Origin: Chitinophaga pinensis
Lineage (GTDB): Bacteria > Bacteroidota > Bacteroidia > B-17B0 > Aurantibacillaceae
Length of the DNA stretch: 64,000 nt
Reading direction: 5' to 3'
Assembly: GCA_945860225.1 (NCBI GenBank)
Contig: CAMAPT010000012.1
Location: forward strand, 43,977 to 107,976
In this document: piece after piece, positions 54,563 through 63,830 of the stretch
How positions within the stretch are numbered: the first letter of the stretch is position 1
Layout: each line of letters opens with the position of its first letter
The notes under the pieces: generated by a model
Told to the model about the DNA's origin: nothing
The model's database searches: none
The model's input: the letters and a program-made list of their open reading frames with translations, nothing else
Made by a program: the position numbers and the translations under genes

Positions 54563-55840
54563 ATGAACAACCAACAATCAGCACTATTATTTGAGAAGGC
54601 AAAACAGTTTTTTCCCGGAGGCGTCAATTCACCCGTTCGTGCTTTCCGAAGCGTAGGAGGCATTCCGATTTTTATTGATAAAGGCAATGGCTCTCATGTT
54701 TGGGACGCTGATGGAAATAAATATATTGACTATTGTGCAAGTTGGGGTCCATTAATTTTAGGACATGCCAATAATAATGTGTTGAATGCCGTAGAAAAAA
54801 CAATGCGGAATGGAACTTCATTTGGTGCGCCAACGCGATTAGAAAATGAATTAGCTGAACTAATTTTAACTTTCAATTCATATATTGAAAAAATACGATT
54901 TGTGAGCAGTGGTACAGAAGCTGTAATGAGTGCTATTCGTTTAGCAAGAGGTTATACGGGTAGAAATAAAATTTTAAAATTTGAAGGTTGCTATCATGGT
55001 CACTCTGATTCTTTATTAGTGAAAGCAGGGTCAGGATTAGTCACATTTGGAGAAACATCATCTGCAGGTGTACCAGAAAGTTTTGTTAAAGAAACGATTG
55101 TAGTCCCATTAAATAATAAAGCCGCTATTGAACAAGCCTTTGCTCAATTTAAGGATGAAATTGCTTGTGTCATTATTGAGCCAATTCCAGCTAACAATGG
55201 TTTATTGTTGCAGGAAAAAGAGTACCTACAATTTTTAAGAGACATTTGTACAAAAAATAATACCTTATTAATATTTGATGAAGTAATTAGTGGTTTTAGA
55301 ATTTGTTTTTGTGGTGCTGCTGGTTATTATAACATAAAACCTGATATTATTACTTATGGTAAAATTATTGGTGGAGGCTTTCCTGTTGGAGCTTATGGAG
55401 CAAGTAAAGAAATTATGTCATCCATTTCTCCCGAAGGTAATGTTTACCAGGCTGGTACTTTAAGTGGAAATCCGGTTGCCATGACGGCTGGAATTGCACA
55501 ATTAACAGAATGTTTAAAACCAAATTTTTACGCTGATTTAGAATCTAAAACACAATTATTGATTTCCGGATTAAAAAAGAATACCAAACATAATTTTACC
55601 ATTTTTAGTATTGGTTCTATTTTTTGGTTGGCATTTACCGACAAAAAAGCTATCAGAAATGCTGAAGATATTGATCCGGATAGTATGAAACATTTTAAAA
55701 TACTTTACCATGAGCTTTTGAAAAATGGCATATATATGGGGCCTTCCGGTTACGAAGTTGGTTTTATGAGTGAAGCCCATACTGAGGAGGATATTCAAAA
55801 AACTATTAAAGCATTTAATGTAGCATTTGAAATATTATAA
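54563..55840 (+). CDS. hemL: Glutamate-1-semialdehyde 2,1-aminomutase
   Basis: The 425-residue PLP enzyme has FPGGVNSPVRAFRSVGG, SSGTEAVMSAIRLARG, GCYHGHSDSLLVKAGSG and the Schiff-base lysine K267 in ITYGKIIGGGFPVGAYG. It converts glutamate 1-semialdehyde to 5-aminolevulinate, the first committed intermediate of C5-route heme synthesis. Length is normal. A strong terminator overlaps its stop region. Confidence 0.97.
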   Translation: MNNQQSALLFEKAKQFFPGGVNSPVRAFRSVGGIPIFIDKGNGSHVWDADGNKYIDYCASWGPLILGHANNNVLNAVEKTMRNGTSFGAPTRLENELAELILTFNSYIEKIRFVSSGTEAVMSAIRLARGYTGRNKILKFEGCYHGHSDSLLVKAGSGLVTFGETSSAGVPESFVKETIVVPLNNKAAIEQAFAQFKDEIACVIIEPIPANNGLLLQEKEYLQFLRDICTKNNTLLIFDEVISGFRICFCGAAGYYNIKPDIITYGKIIGGGFPVGAYGASKEIMSSISPEGNVYQAGTLSGNPVAMTAGIAQLTECLKPNFYADLESKTQLLISGLKKNTKHNFTIFSIGSIFWLAFTDKKAIRNAEDIDPDSMKHFKILYHELLKNGIYMGPSGYEVGFMSEAHTEEDIQKTIKAFNVAFEIL

Positions 55841-55876
55841 ATAAACAAGGGAGGCAAAAAGCCTCCCTTGTTTATT
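55840..55876. terminator. Strong bidirectional terminator between hemL and the NUDIX gene
   Basis: AATAAACAAGGGAGGC (55840-55855) pairs with GCCTCCCTTGTTTATT (55861-55876), loop AAAAA, 16 bp. It serves convergent genes. Confidence 0.9.
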
Positions 55877-55899
55877 TTAATCCATTCATCCGTGAATTG

Positions 55900-56340
55900 T
55901 TATGATCTAACTTTTAACATTTGTGCCACCCGTTTATCTATCATAAAGGTGAAATCTTGCTCAGATAGTTGATTCAATGAAATCCAGCGCATAGACTGAG
56001 CGCCTTCTTTTTTTTCTGTAAAATCAAATGGAATTTCTGATATTTTAAAATCTAATGCATTGATTGCTTTAACGGTGTAATAAATACTGATTACCTGATG
56101 CTGATTACTAAACGCTGAATTGACAAAAAAATCGGTCGTATAGAAATGGTCAACAACTTCAATATCGAGATTCAACTCTTCTTTAAATTCTCTCACCACA
56201 CAATCTATAGTTCCTTCACCAAATTCTAGCCCACCACCAGGCATTTTAGTAATATCCATGCCTTTAATGTGTTCATCAGAAACCAGCAACTGATCATCCA
56301 ATATCAATAAACCGTAAACACGTACATTAAAAATACTCAT
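55900..56340 (-). CDS. NUDIX hydrolase
   Basis: The 146-residue protein has a NUDIX box, GGGLEFGEGTIDCVVREFKE followed by EL, with catalytic REFKEEL. It hydrolyses a nucleoside-diphosphate-linked compound in the cytoplasm; substrate is unknown. It converges on hemL across a terminator. A 40-base gap separates it from the upstream porQ gene, and both may be one unit. Confidence 0.9.
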   Translation of the reverse strand: MSIFNVRVYGLLILDDQLLVSDEHIKGMDITKMPGGGLEFGEGTIDCVVREFKEELNLDIEVVDHFYTTDFFVNSAFSNQHQVISIYYTVKAINALDFKISEIPFDFTEKKEGAQSMRWISLNQLSEQDFTFMIDKRVAQMLKVRS

Positions 56341-56380
56341 GCTCTAAATTTAGATATTATTGATGGATAATCTTTCTAAT

Positions 56381-57454
56381 TTATTTTTTACTTAAATGAT
56401 TTAGATTCCCCGTTAATCCCAAGGTATGAACATTACCAGTTAAAGCATACTTAGAAAACGCGTAATCTAGTTGAATTTTAAAAACTTTGAGCCCGAATCC
56501 TAAACTCAATCCATTTGCTTTTTTCACTTCAGGCAATGCCATTTCCATGCCCTTTCTAAAATTATAGGCCATTCTTATAGTAAAATTTTTACTCATTAAC
56601 ATCTCTGTACCAATAGTTAAATGTCTTCCAAATTTATTAAAGCCGTTACTTATTCTTTCTCTACGAAGCTCCGTTTTTGTTTTAACAATCGGCTGATTTG
56701 TAAAAGGGTCTATCTCTTCGGATACATTTCTTGGATCATTATAGGTTAAATCCCATTTTAATAAATAATCATATTGAGCTATAATTCGGAATGGGGCTTT
56801 CGGAACTTTTTTACTCACACCAAATTGCACATTAGTCGGCAAATCATTCGTTGGGCTATTTTCAAAATAGGGTTTCCATTGTTTACCATAATTTTTTGCC
56901 ACTAACGAAACCGTTAAATCTTTCTTATTGTGGTAAGTTAAACCTACGTCAATAGCATTTCCAAACGAATGATATATGTCATAATGCGAATAAATGGTTT
57001 TTAATGCAACTCCTAACGACAAAGTACTGTCTTTATCTAATGTTTTTGCAAACGACACATTCAGTGCATAATCAGCCGCACTAAACTGATTCGTTTCAAG
57101 GTTAAATTCATCTCTACCATCAAATTTACCATAATTAAAAAATTGCAGACCGATTCCTAATACGCCATGTTTTTTGATTTGATTCGCAAAAGAAACATTG
57201 CCATAACCTAAATCAGCCAAATAATTCACATAATTCATAGCCAACTGCCTTGAGCATCCTGTACTGAATAAAGCCGGATTACTATATCCAAGATTAACAT
57301 CCTTATCCCAAATAGCTATCGACGCTCCTCCAAGAGCACAAGAACGAGCGGGAATAGGTAAATCTAAAAAGCTAAATGTACGCAAGCCTCCGATTTGGGA
57401 AAACATGCTTGTACAAATTGTCAAAAAAACACCAATCAATTTTTTGCTCAACAT
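56381..57454 (-). CDS. porQ: Type IX secretion system protein PorQ
   Basis: The 357-residue protein has a signal peptide, then SFLDLPIPARSCALGGASIA, typical of PorQ/PorV-like barrels, and a strand-rich barrel to a C-terminus ending NHLSKK. PorQ is an outer-membrane protein needed for surface attachment of T9SS cargo. The other T9SS genes are not in this window. ATG start fits the signal peptide. Confidence 0.87.
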   Translation of the reverse strand: MLSKKLIGVFLTICTSMFSQIGGLRTFSFLDLPIPARSCALGGASIAIWDKDVNLGYSNPALFSTGCSRQLAMNYVNYLADLGYGNVSFANQIKKHGVLGIGLQFFNYGKFDGRDEFNLETNQFSAADYALNVSFAKTLDKDSTLSLGVALKTIYSHYDIYHSFGNAIDVGLTYHNKKDLTVSLVAKNYGKQWKPYFENSPTNDLPTNVQFGVSKKVPKAPFRIIAQYDYLLKWDLTYNDPRNVSEEIDPFTNQPIVKTKTELRRERISNGFNKFGRHLTIGTEMLMSKNFTIRMAYNFRKGMEMALPEVKKANGLSLGFGLKVFKIQLDYAFSKYALTGNVHTLGLTGNLNHLSKK

Positions 57455-57788
57455 AATTATTCAAACGCTTTCAGATAGTTTTTATTGTGTAAAATCAGAC
57501 GTGCTCATTTTAAAATTCAACCCATTTTCCAGATTTTGCAATTCATATAACTCACACATGATTTACAATAAAAATCTCTATAATTTTGTTTTTCTCAAAT
57601 ATCCTTTTAATATTGCAAGGCTTTTGTGTAAAAAAGCAAAGATTAAAGTATATTTATACAATTAAAAATGAAAAATGTTTTTTTATCAATTGTAAGCGTA
57701 TATATCCAAAAAATTCAACTAAAACACATATAGCTAAAAAAACAGCCATGTTTTAATCGGCTCAAACGCATAAAATAATTATATACAA
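57455..57788. other. Gene-free stretch of about 334 bases
   Basis: This divergent region between porQ and the following secreted-protein gene has no convincing frame. A frame of 86 codons on the plus strand lacks family features. I found no clear -7 box on either strand. Confidence 0.5.
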
Positions 57789-58598
57789 ATGAAATCAATA
57801 CAATTAATACTAATACTGTGTTTAATTCTTTCTTTCAAAGGATTTTCGCAAGACGGTGTTATTATTTTAGAAGGAAATTATCAAGGTAAAAATATTTATG
57901 TCCAAAACCCCTTTGGAAATGGTGGTATCGGATTTTGCGTTACAGAAGTATTGGTAAATGGTAATATCACTTCTGACGAAACTAACTCTAGTGCGTTTGA
58001 AATCGACTTCAAATTACATAAATTGGCTATTGGCGATCCGGTAGAAGTAAAAATAAAACACAAAGACGAGTGTAAACCCAAGGTGTTAAATCCTGAAGTA
58101 TTGAAACCAAAAAGCACGTTTGAGATCATATCAATGACTATTGAAGCAGATGGAACATTGAAATGGGCTACTAAATCAGAAACAGGCAAATTAGCATTTG
58201 CTATTGAGCAATATAAATGGAATAAATGGTTAAAAGTTGGTGAAGTAGATGGAATTGGCACACCAACCACCAATAACTATAGTTTTAAAACAACCATTCA
58301 TTCAGGAAAAAATCAATTCAGAGTTCGTCAAACAGACCATAATGGCCAGCCTAGATTATCCAAAACGGTAGAATTTACGTCTGATATTCTGGAAGTGACT
58401 TTTGCTCCTGTAAAGGTATCTAAGGTTATTAATTTTATAGTAGCCGATAAACCCTATGAAACCATGTATGAAATTTACGATCAGTATGGCGTGATGGTAA
58501 AAAAGGGCTTTGGTTCATCAATTGATGCTTCGAATTTAACAAAAGGTGGTTATTTTTTAAATTACGACAATAAGATGGGTGAATTCATCAAAAAATAG
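57789..58598 (+). CDS. Secreted protein with a T9SS-like C-terminal segment
   Basis: The 269-residue protein has a signal peptide (ends KGFSQ) and two beta-sandwich-like parts. Its end, YEIYDQYGVMVKKGFGSS followed by NLTKGGYFLNYD, looks like a type A T9SS sorting domain, though the final KK motif is short. It would be sorted by the T9SS of which PorQ is part; that is inference. The function of the N-terminal part is unknown. Confidence 0.65.
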   Translation: MKSIQLILILCLILSFKGFSQDGVIILEGNYQGKNIYVQNPFGNGGIGFCVTEVLVNGNITSDETNSSAFEIDFKLHKLAIGDPVEVKIKHKDECKPKVLNPEVLKPKSTFEIISMTIEADGTLKWATKSETGKLAFAIEQYKWNKWLKVGEVDGIGTPTTNNYSFKTTIHSGKNQFRVRQTDHNGQPRLSKTVEFTSDILEVTFAPVKVSKVINFIVADKPYETMYEIYDQYGVMVKKGFGSSIDASNLTKGGYFLNYDNKMGEFIKK

Positions 58599-58621
58599 TC
58601 ACTCTGATATAAAAATAAATG

Positions 58622-58653
58622 ACGCCTCGAAACTTATTTTCGAGGCGTTTTTT
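58622..58653 (+). terminator. Intrinsic terminator
   Basis: ACGCCTCGAAA (58622-58632) pairs with TTTCGAGGCGT (58638-58648), followed by T5. It ends the secreted-protein gene. Confidence 0.9.
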
Positions 58654-58667
58654 AGTTAATTTAACCC

Positions 58668-58675
58668 TATTTTTG
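58668..58675 (+). promoter_or_regulatory. Predicted -7 box ending 4 bases before the biotin-carrier ATG
   Basis: TATTTTTG fits TAnnTTTG and ATG is at 58680. A leaderless message is likely. This box may also drive the superoxide dismutase gene if it has no other promoter. Confidence 0.5.
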
Positions 58676-58679
58676 TCAT

Positions 58680-59189
58680 ATGTACACAATCAAAGTAAAC
58701 AGGGAAAAAGAGTTTAAAACCGAAATATCCCAAAACAACAATCTTATTACTGGGACGATTAATCATGAATCGTTTTTAGGCAATATTATAGAAATCAGGA
58801 ATGGAGTTTATCATTTGATAATGGACAATACCTCCTATAACTTAGAACTGATTAAACATATTCCTGAAGACAAAAAAATGATTGTAAAAGTTAACAATAC
58901 TTCTTATACGGTTGAAGTAAAAGACAAATACGATGATTTATTACATTCCATGGGTCTTGATAATTTACTGGTCAAAAAAGTCAATGATATTAAGGCTCCA
59001 ATGCCAGGCATGGTTCTCAATATATTAGTTTCAGAAGGGCAAGAGGTGAAAAAGGGAGATGCATTGATTGTACTCGAAGCTATGAAAATGGAAAATGTTC
59101 TCAAATCACCAACAGATGGTATCATAAAAAAAATTGCTATACAAAAAGGTACAGCTGTTGAAAAAAACCAACTACTTATACAATTTTAA
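58680..59189 (+). CDS. Biotin carboxyl carrier-type protein
   Basis: The 169-residue protein ends in a biotinyl/lipoyl domain (about 100-169) with the modification motif EAMKMEN and biotinyl-lysine K136, and a preceding APMPGMVLNILVSEGQ. The N-terminal 90 residues are a beta-rich linker domain seen in Bacteroidota carboxylase carrier subunits. It probably belongs to an acetyl-/propionyl-CoA carboxylase whose other subunits are not adjacent. The leader element starts 2 bases after its stop. Confidence 0.88.
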   Translation: MYTIKVNREKEFKTEISQNNNLITGTINHESFLGNIIEIRNGVYHLIMDNTSYNLELIKHIPEDKKMIVKVNNTSYTVEVKDKYDDLLHSMGLDNLLVKKVNDIKAPMPGMVLNILVSEGQEVKKGDALIVLEAMKMENVLKSPTDGIIKKIAIQKGTAVEKNQLLIQF

Positions 59190-59191
59190 AA

Positions 59192-59284
59192 TATGAAATA
59201 GCCGTGTGCTTCGAGCACAAAAACAAATGAAGATACATGGCGTATAACATATGACAACTAAAAAATAATAAATAGCTACATATG
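59192..59284 (+). repeat. Dispersed leader element, copy 2 (before superoxide dismutase)
   Basis: This ~93-bp segment is about 90% identical to 14595-14687 without gaps and ends at the SOD start codon. GCCGTGT (59201-59207) pairs with ACATGGC (59235-59241) through a G-U wobble where copy 1 has A-U; TGTGCT-TCG-AGCACA (59205-59219) is the alternative hairpin. A short frame (59227-59247) is followed by ATG at 59251 reading MTTKK then TAA. It begins 2 bases after the biotin-carrier stop. Confidence 0.8.
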
Positions 59285-60019
59285 AATGATAGAAGAGCTT
59301 TTTTGAAAAAAATTGGAATACTTGGGCTTTCAGGAATGGCAACAAGCATGGTTAGTAATGAACAATTACACATTCTAGAAACTCTTAATCCAGATATTAA
59401 TCCATCTAATAGCTTTAAACTTCCTAATTTACCTTATGCCTATAATGCTCTAGAACCTTTTATTGACGAGCAAACAATGATTATTCACCATTCGAAGCAT
59501 CATCAAGCATATGTTGACAAACTCAATAAAGCCATTGAACAAGTTAATGAACATTTTGATTTAGAAACAGCATTCAAATCTATCTCTTCAATGAATATCA
59601 GTATCCGTCATAATGGCGGCGGACATTACAACCATAGTTTATTTTGGCAATTGATGAGAAGCAATCCAAACTCCACAGAAAATAAATCATCAGGAAAATT
59701 GGCAGACGCTATCATTAAAGATTTCGCAACATATGATAATTTTAAAAAAGAATTTTCTGAAAAAGCCTCAAAAATTTTTGGTAGTGGCTGGTGTTGGTTA
59801 ATTAAACAACAAGATGGCAACCTAAAAATTACAAGCACAGCCAACCAAGATAATCCATTAATGGATATTGCTCAAGACAAAGGAACTCCCATATTAGCTT
59901 TAGATATTTGGGAACATGCTTATTATTTAAAATACCAAAACAAACGTGCCGATTATATTGCCAACTGGTGGAATGTAGTAAATTGGGATAAGGCAGAAGA
60001 ACTATTCATCAAAGCTTGA
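59282..60019 (+). CDS. Exported (Tat-type) superoxide dismutase, Mn-like
   Basis: The 245-residue Fe/Mn SOD has predicted metal ligands H69, H118, D208 and H212 and an outer-sphere Gln in STANQD (Q189), which fits the Mn-type or cambialistic arrangement (NGGGHYNHSLFW, GSGWCWL). The N-terminus MNDRRAFLKKIGILGLSGMA is a twin-arginine-like signal, so it is probably exported to the periplasm, unusual for a cytosol-type Mn SOD. It removes superoxide outside the cytoplasm. The repeated leader element abuts its ATG. Confidence 0.9.
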   Translation: MNDRRAFLKKIGILGLSGMATSMVSNEQLHILETLNPDINPSNSFKLPNLPYAYNALEPFIDEQTMIIHHSKHHQAYVDKLNKAIEQVNEHFDLETAFKSISSMNISIRHNGGGHYNHSLFWQLMRSNPNSTENKSSGKLADAIIKDFATYDNFKKEFSEKASKIFGSGWCWLIKQQDGNLKITSTANQDNPLMDIAQDKGTPILALDIWEHAYYLKYQNKRADYIANWWNVVNWDKAEELFIKA

Positions 60020-60177
60020 TTCATTTAGATTGTAAGCTCACGTCTGCAAATTTTATAAAGTTATTTGCTATTTAAAAAAGCGGTAAACTACAATGAATTG
60101 GCCCTACCCTATTTAACCCTTATTTGTTTTCTATATCTCAACGTTTTTCGGTAAATTAGGCCCCTAAAATTTTTAAT

Positions 60178-61956
60178 ATGTTACGGACACATACTTGCGG
60201 CGAATTAAGATTAACAGACATTAATAAACAAGTTACGTTAAGTGGCTGGGTTCAAAAATCACGTAATCTGGGGGGGATGACCTTCATCGATTTAAGAGAT
60301 CGTTATGGTATTACCCAACTTGCATTTAACGAAGATGTGAATAAAGAATTAAATGCTAAAGCCCGAAACGTGAGTCGTGAATACGTGATTCAAGTAACAG
60401 GAACCGTTATTGAACGCGAAAGTAAAAACAAAAATAATCCAACAGGAGAAATAGAAATACAGGTTACTCATTTTACTATTTTAAACGAAGCGCAAACACC
60501 TCCATTTACTATTGAAGATAATACAGATGGTGGGGATGAATTGCGAATGAAATACCGCTATTTAGATTTGCGTAGAAATGAGGTACGTAAAAACTTAGAG
60601 TTACGCCATCGTATGGCAATTGAGATTCGCAACTACCTAGATAAATTAAATTTTTTAGAAGTAGAGACTCCTGTGCTCATCAAATCTACTCCCGAAGGAG
60701 CGCGTGATTTTGTGGTACCAAGCCGTATGAATGCCGGACAATTTTACGCTCTTCCTCAATCGCCTCAAACCTTTAAGCAATTACTAATGGTTGGAGGATT
60801 TGACAGATACTATCAAATTGTAAAATGTTTCCGTGACGAAGATTTAAGAGCTGACAGACAACCTGAGTTTACACAAATAGACTGTGAAATGAGTTTTGTA
60901 GAACAAAAAGACATTTTAGAAACATTTGAAGGGTTGGTACGTCATTTGTTTAAAACGGTCAAAAATATCGATATGCCTCATGTTCCGCATATGACATACT
61001 CTGATGCCATGACATACTATGGAAATGATAAACCAGATACGCGTTTTGAAATGAAGTTTGTAAAAATGAATGATGTAGTAGCCGGCAAGAACTTCAAAGT
61101 ATTTGACGATGCAGAATTAGTTGTTGCAATTTGTGCCAAAGGGGCTGCAGAATATACCCGCAAACAATTAGACGAATTAACTGAATGGGTAAAACGTCCT
61201 CAAATTGGAGCAACCGGATTGGTATATGCACGCCATAATCCTGATGGAACTATTAAATCAAGTGTAGATAAATTTTATGATGAAGAATCACTTAAAGCTT
61301 GGTCAGTTGCCTGCAACTCAGAACCTGGTGATTTAATATTAATATTAGCGGGAGCTGAAGAAAAAACGAGAAAAGCGATGAGTGAATTACGCTTAGAAAT
61401 GGGCTCTCGTTTAGGTTTAAGAGATAAAACGAAATTTTCAGCTTTGTGGGTTATTGATTTTCCGTTGTTGGAATGGAATGATGGCGATCCAAATTTACTA
61501 GCTTCATTAGCCGGAAGATGGCATGCCAAGCATCATCCATTCACCTCCCCAAATCCTGAAGATATTGCATTACTTCAAACTAATCCGGGTGTCGTTCGCG
61601 CTAATGCCTATGACCTAGTTATTAACGGTGTAGAAGTAGGAGGTGGAAGTATTCGAATTCATAATAGAGATCTACAAGCTCAGATGTTTGAACTATTAGG
61701 ATTTACAAAAGAAGAGGCTCAAAAGCAATTTGGATTCTTAATGAATGCTTTTGAATATGGAGCTCCTCCACATGGTGGACTTGCTTTCGGATTTGACAGA
61801 CTTTGCTCTCTTTTTGGAGGCAGCGATAGCATCAGAGATTTCATTGCTTTTCCAAAAAATAATTCCGGTAGGGATGTTATGATTGACAGCCCCAGTGAAA
61901 TTAGCGATGAGCAATTGAAAGAATTAAACATTTTATCTGTTATAGAAGCCAAATAG
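60178..61956 (+). CDS. aspS: Aspartyl-tRNA synthetase
   Basis: The 592-residue class II synthetase has an N-terminal anticodon OB-fold (about 1-110, [20 protein letters not shown]), motif 2 [18 protein letters not shown], a bacterial-type GAD insertion and motif 3 [16 protein letters not shown]. It charges tRNA-Asp. Length matches bacterial AspRS. It is followed at once by the exporter gene, whose start abuts its TAG. Confidence 0.98.
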   Translation: MLRTHTCGELRLTDINKQVTLSGWVQKSRNLGGMTFIDLRDRYGITQLAFNEDVNKELNAKARNVSREYVIQVTGTVIERESKNKNNPTGEIEIQVTHFTILNEAQTPPFTIEDNTDGGDELRMKYRYLDLRRNEVRKNLELRHRMAIEIRNYLDKLNFLEVETPVLIKSTPEGARDFVVPSRMNAGQFYALPQSPQTFKQLLMVGGFDRYYQIVKCFRDEDLRADRQPEFTQIDCEMSFVEQKDILETFEGLVRHLFKTVKNIDMPHVPHMTYSDAMTYYGNDKPDTRFEMKFVKMNDVVAGKNFKVFDDAELVVAICAKGAAEYTRKQLDELTEWVKRPQIGATGLVYARHNPDGTIKSSVDKFYDEESLKAWSVACNSEPGDLILILAGAEEKTRKAMSELRLEMGSRLGLRDKTKFSALWVIDFPLLEWNDGDPNLLASLAGRWHAKHHPFTSPNPEDIALLQTNPGVVRANAYDLVINGVEVGGGSIRIHNRDLQAQMFELLGFTKEEAQKQFGFLMNAFEYGAPPHGGLAFGFDRLCSLFGGSDSIRDFIAFPKNNSGRDVMIDSPSEISDEQLKELNILSVIEAK

Positions 61957-62763
61957 TTGATTGTTTTAGGTTGCATAGCTTTTTTAATTATTGGATTAAT
62001 TCTTGGATTAATTGGAGGAGGAGGTTCAATTTTAGGAGTACCTGTGCTAGTTTATGTGATGAGATATAGTGCGAATGATGCCACTACTTATTCTCTATTT
62101 ATCGTAGGTCTCACTTCTTTAATAGGGTCTGTTGCCTACCTAAAAAAAGGCGAAATTAGTATAGAAGCTCTACTCCAATTTGCCATTGCTTCATTAACCA
62201 CGGTGTTCTGTGTTAGAAAATACCTTATGCCTGCTATTCCAGACATGCTTCATATTTATGAATTAGACTTTACTAAGCATATTTTGATTATGGTTCTGTT
62301 TTCTGTACTAATCTTGCTTTCATCTATCAGCATGATTAGAAAAAAGAAATACGACCGCATCCGAGAAATAAAATGGGATGAATTTTCAAAGAGCCCCATT
62401 GGAATTCCTTTTGTAATAATGATGGGCATTGTTGTTGGTTTTATTACCGGATTTGTAGGTGCGGGAGGAGGCTTTATTATTGTACCCGTATTAATGTTTT
62501 TTTTACGTTTACATTTCAAAAAAGCTATTGGTACATCTTTATCTATCATTGCTCTCAACTCCCTCATTGGCTTTGCCGGAAATATTGGACAGCAAGCTAT
62601 CGACTGGCAAATGCTTTTAATTATTTCATTTATGTGTATTCTTGGAATATTAACCGGAAGCCGAATAGCGCATTTTTTTTCTTCTCAAAAATTAAAACCG
62701 GCCTTTGGTTGGTTTACATTAATAGTTGGAATTTTAGTCTTAGTAAAGGAAACTGTTTTATAA
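61957..62763 (+). CDS. TauE/SafE-family exporter (sulfite/sulfonate type)
   Basis: The 268-residue membrane protein has about eight helices in two similar halves, each with a glycine-rich loop: LGLIGGGGSILGVP and VVGFITGFVGAGGGFIIVP. The family exports sulfite, sulfonates or related anions across the inner membrane; the substrate here is unknown. TTG at 61957 is the first codon after aspS, giving zero-gap coupling. Confidence 0.9.
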   Translation: MIVLGCIAFLIIGLILGLIGGGGSILGVPVLVYVMRYSANDATTYSLFIVGLTSLIGSVAYLKKGEISIEALLQFAIASLTTVFCVRKYLMPAIPDMLHIYELDFTKHILIMVLFSVLILLSSISMIRKKKYDRIREIKWDEFSKSPIGIPFVIMMGIVVGFITGFVGAGGGFIIVPVLMFFLRLHFKKAIGTSLSIIALNSLIGFAGNIGQQAIDWQMLLIISFMCILGILTGSRIAHFFSSQKLKPAFGWFTLIVGILVLVKETVL

Positions 62764-62767
62764 TACA

Positions 62768-63820
62768 ATGGGAAAATCAAAAGGAAATTTCTTTAAAAAA
62801 ATAATCATATGGCTAGTATTCATTTTACTTGCCTACGCCGGATTTTGGACGCATAAAAATATTTTTAAAAATAATGTTCACTTAAACGGAAAGAAATATA
62901 CCTATATCTACATCAAAACAGATGCTACACTAGATGATGTTTTAAATGAACTTTATTCAGAAAACATTATTGATGACCATAAAAGTTTTGAATGGACAGC
63001 TAAAGAAATGGATTTAGAAAAACATATAAATTCGGGTAAATACAGAATTGATGGAAAAATGAGTAATCGTTCCATAATCAAAATGATTATAAACGGCAAA
63101 CAAGAAAAAGTAAAATTATTTTTCAATTCTCAAATCCGAACAAAAGAAGAATTTATTGAATACGTCTCTGATAAATTAGAAATTGAATATGATGAATTAG
63201 AAAATTATTGCAACAATCCTGATAGATTAACTGAAAAATACGACATAAACTCGTCTAACTTTATGGCATTTATTTTACCTGAAACCTATGAAGTGAATTG
63301 GAATACTTCTATAGAAGATTTATTTAAATTACTTGAAAAATCTTATCAAACTACCTGGACAAAAACTAACATTTCGAAAGCTAAAACTGTTGGGTATTCG
63401 CCTACTGAAATTACCACAATCGCCTCTATTGTGCAAAGTGAAAGCAATATAAAATCTGAACAACAAAAAATTGCAGGCGTGTATTTGAACCGACTAAAAC
63501 AAGACATGAAATTACAGGCAGATCCAACCGTTGTATTTGCCAATAAAAATTTTGATATCCAACGAGTTTTATCTGCCGATAAAGACATTGATTCGCCATA
63601 CAACACCTATAAATACAAGGGCTTACCGCCAGGGCCAATTTGCCTGGTTAACGACAATGCTATTGATGCCGTACTAAATTATAGTAACCATCATTATATA
63701 TACTTTTGTGCCAAACCAGACTTTAGTGGTTTCTCAAATTTCACCAACGATTATGCTATACATCAAAAAAATGCAAAAGCATACCAAGACGCTCTAAACA
63801 AAAAAGGTATTAAACGATAA
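62768..63820 (+). CDS. mltG: Endolytic transglycosylase MltG
   Basis: The 350-residue protein has one N-terminal membrane helix (about 12-28), a LysM-like/YceG region and a C-terminal YceG core with ASIVQSES (E225 as the catalytic glutamate candidate), AGVYLNRLKQDMKLQADPTVV and KGLPPGPI. It cleaves nascent glycan strands at the membrane. The usual EKET is QSES here, with the second Glu kept. It lies 4 bases after the exporter gene. Confidence 0.93.
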   Translation: MGKSKGNFFKKIIIWLVFILLAYAGFWTHKNIFKNNVHLNGKKYTYIYIKTDATLDDVLNELYSENIIDDHKSFEWTAKEMDLEKHINSGKYRIDGKMSNRSIIKMIINGKQEKVKLFFNSQIRTKEEFIEYVSDKLEIEYDELENYCNNPDRLTEKYDINSSNFMAFILPETYEVNWNTSIEDLFKLLEKSYQTTWTKTNISKAKTVGYSPTEITTIASIVQSESNIKSEQQKIAGVYLNRLKQDMKLQADPTVVFANKNFDIQRVLSADKDIDSPYNTYKYKGLPPGPICLVNDNAIDAVLNYSNHHYIYFCAKPDFSGFSNFTNDYAIHQKNAKAYQDALNKKGIKR

Positions 63821-63830
63821 TTCCACAACT

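Noticed and set aside
57405..57665. 86-codon frame on the plus strand across the porQ start
   Set aside because: It overlaps porQ, has no family features and has biased composition; likely chance in AT-rich DNA.
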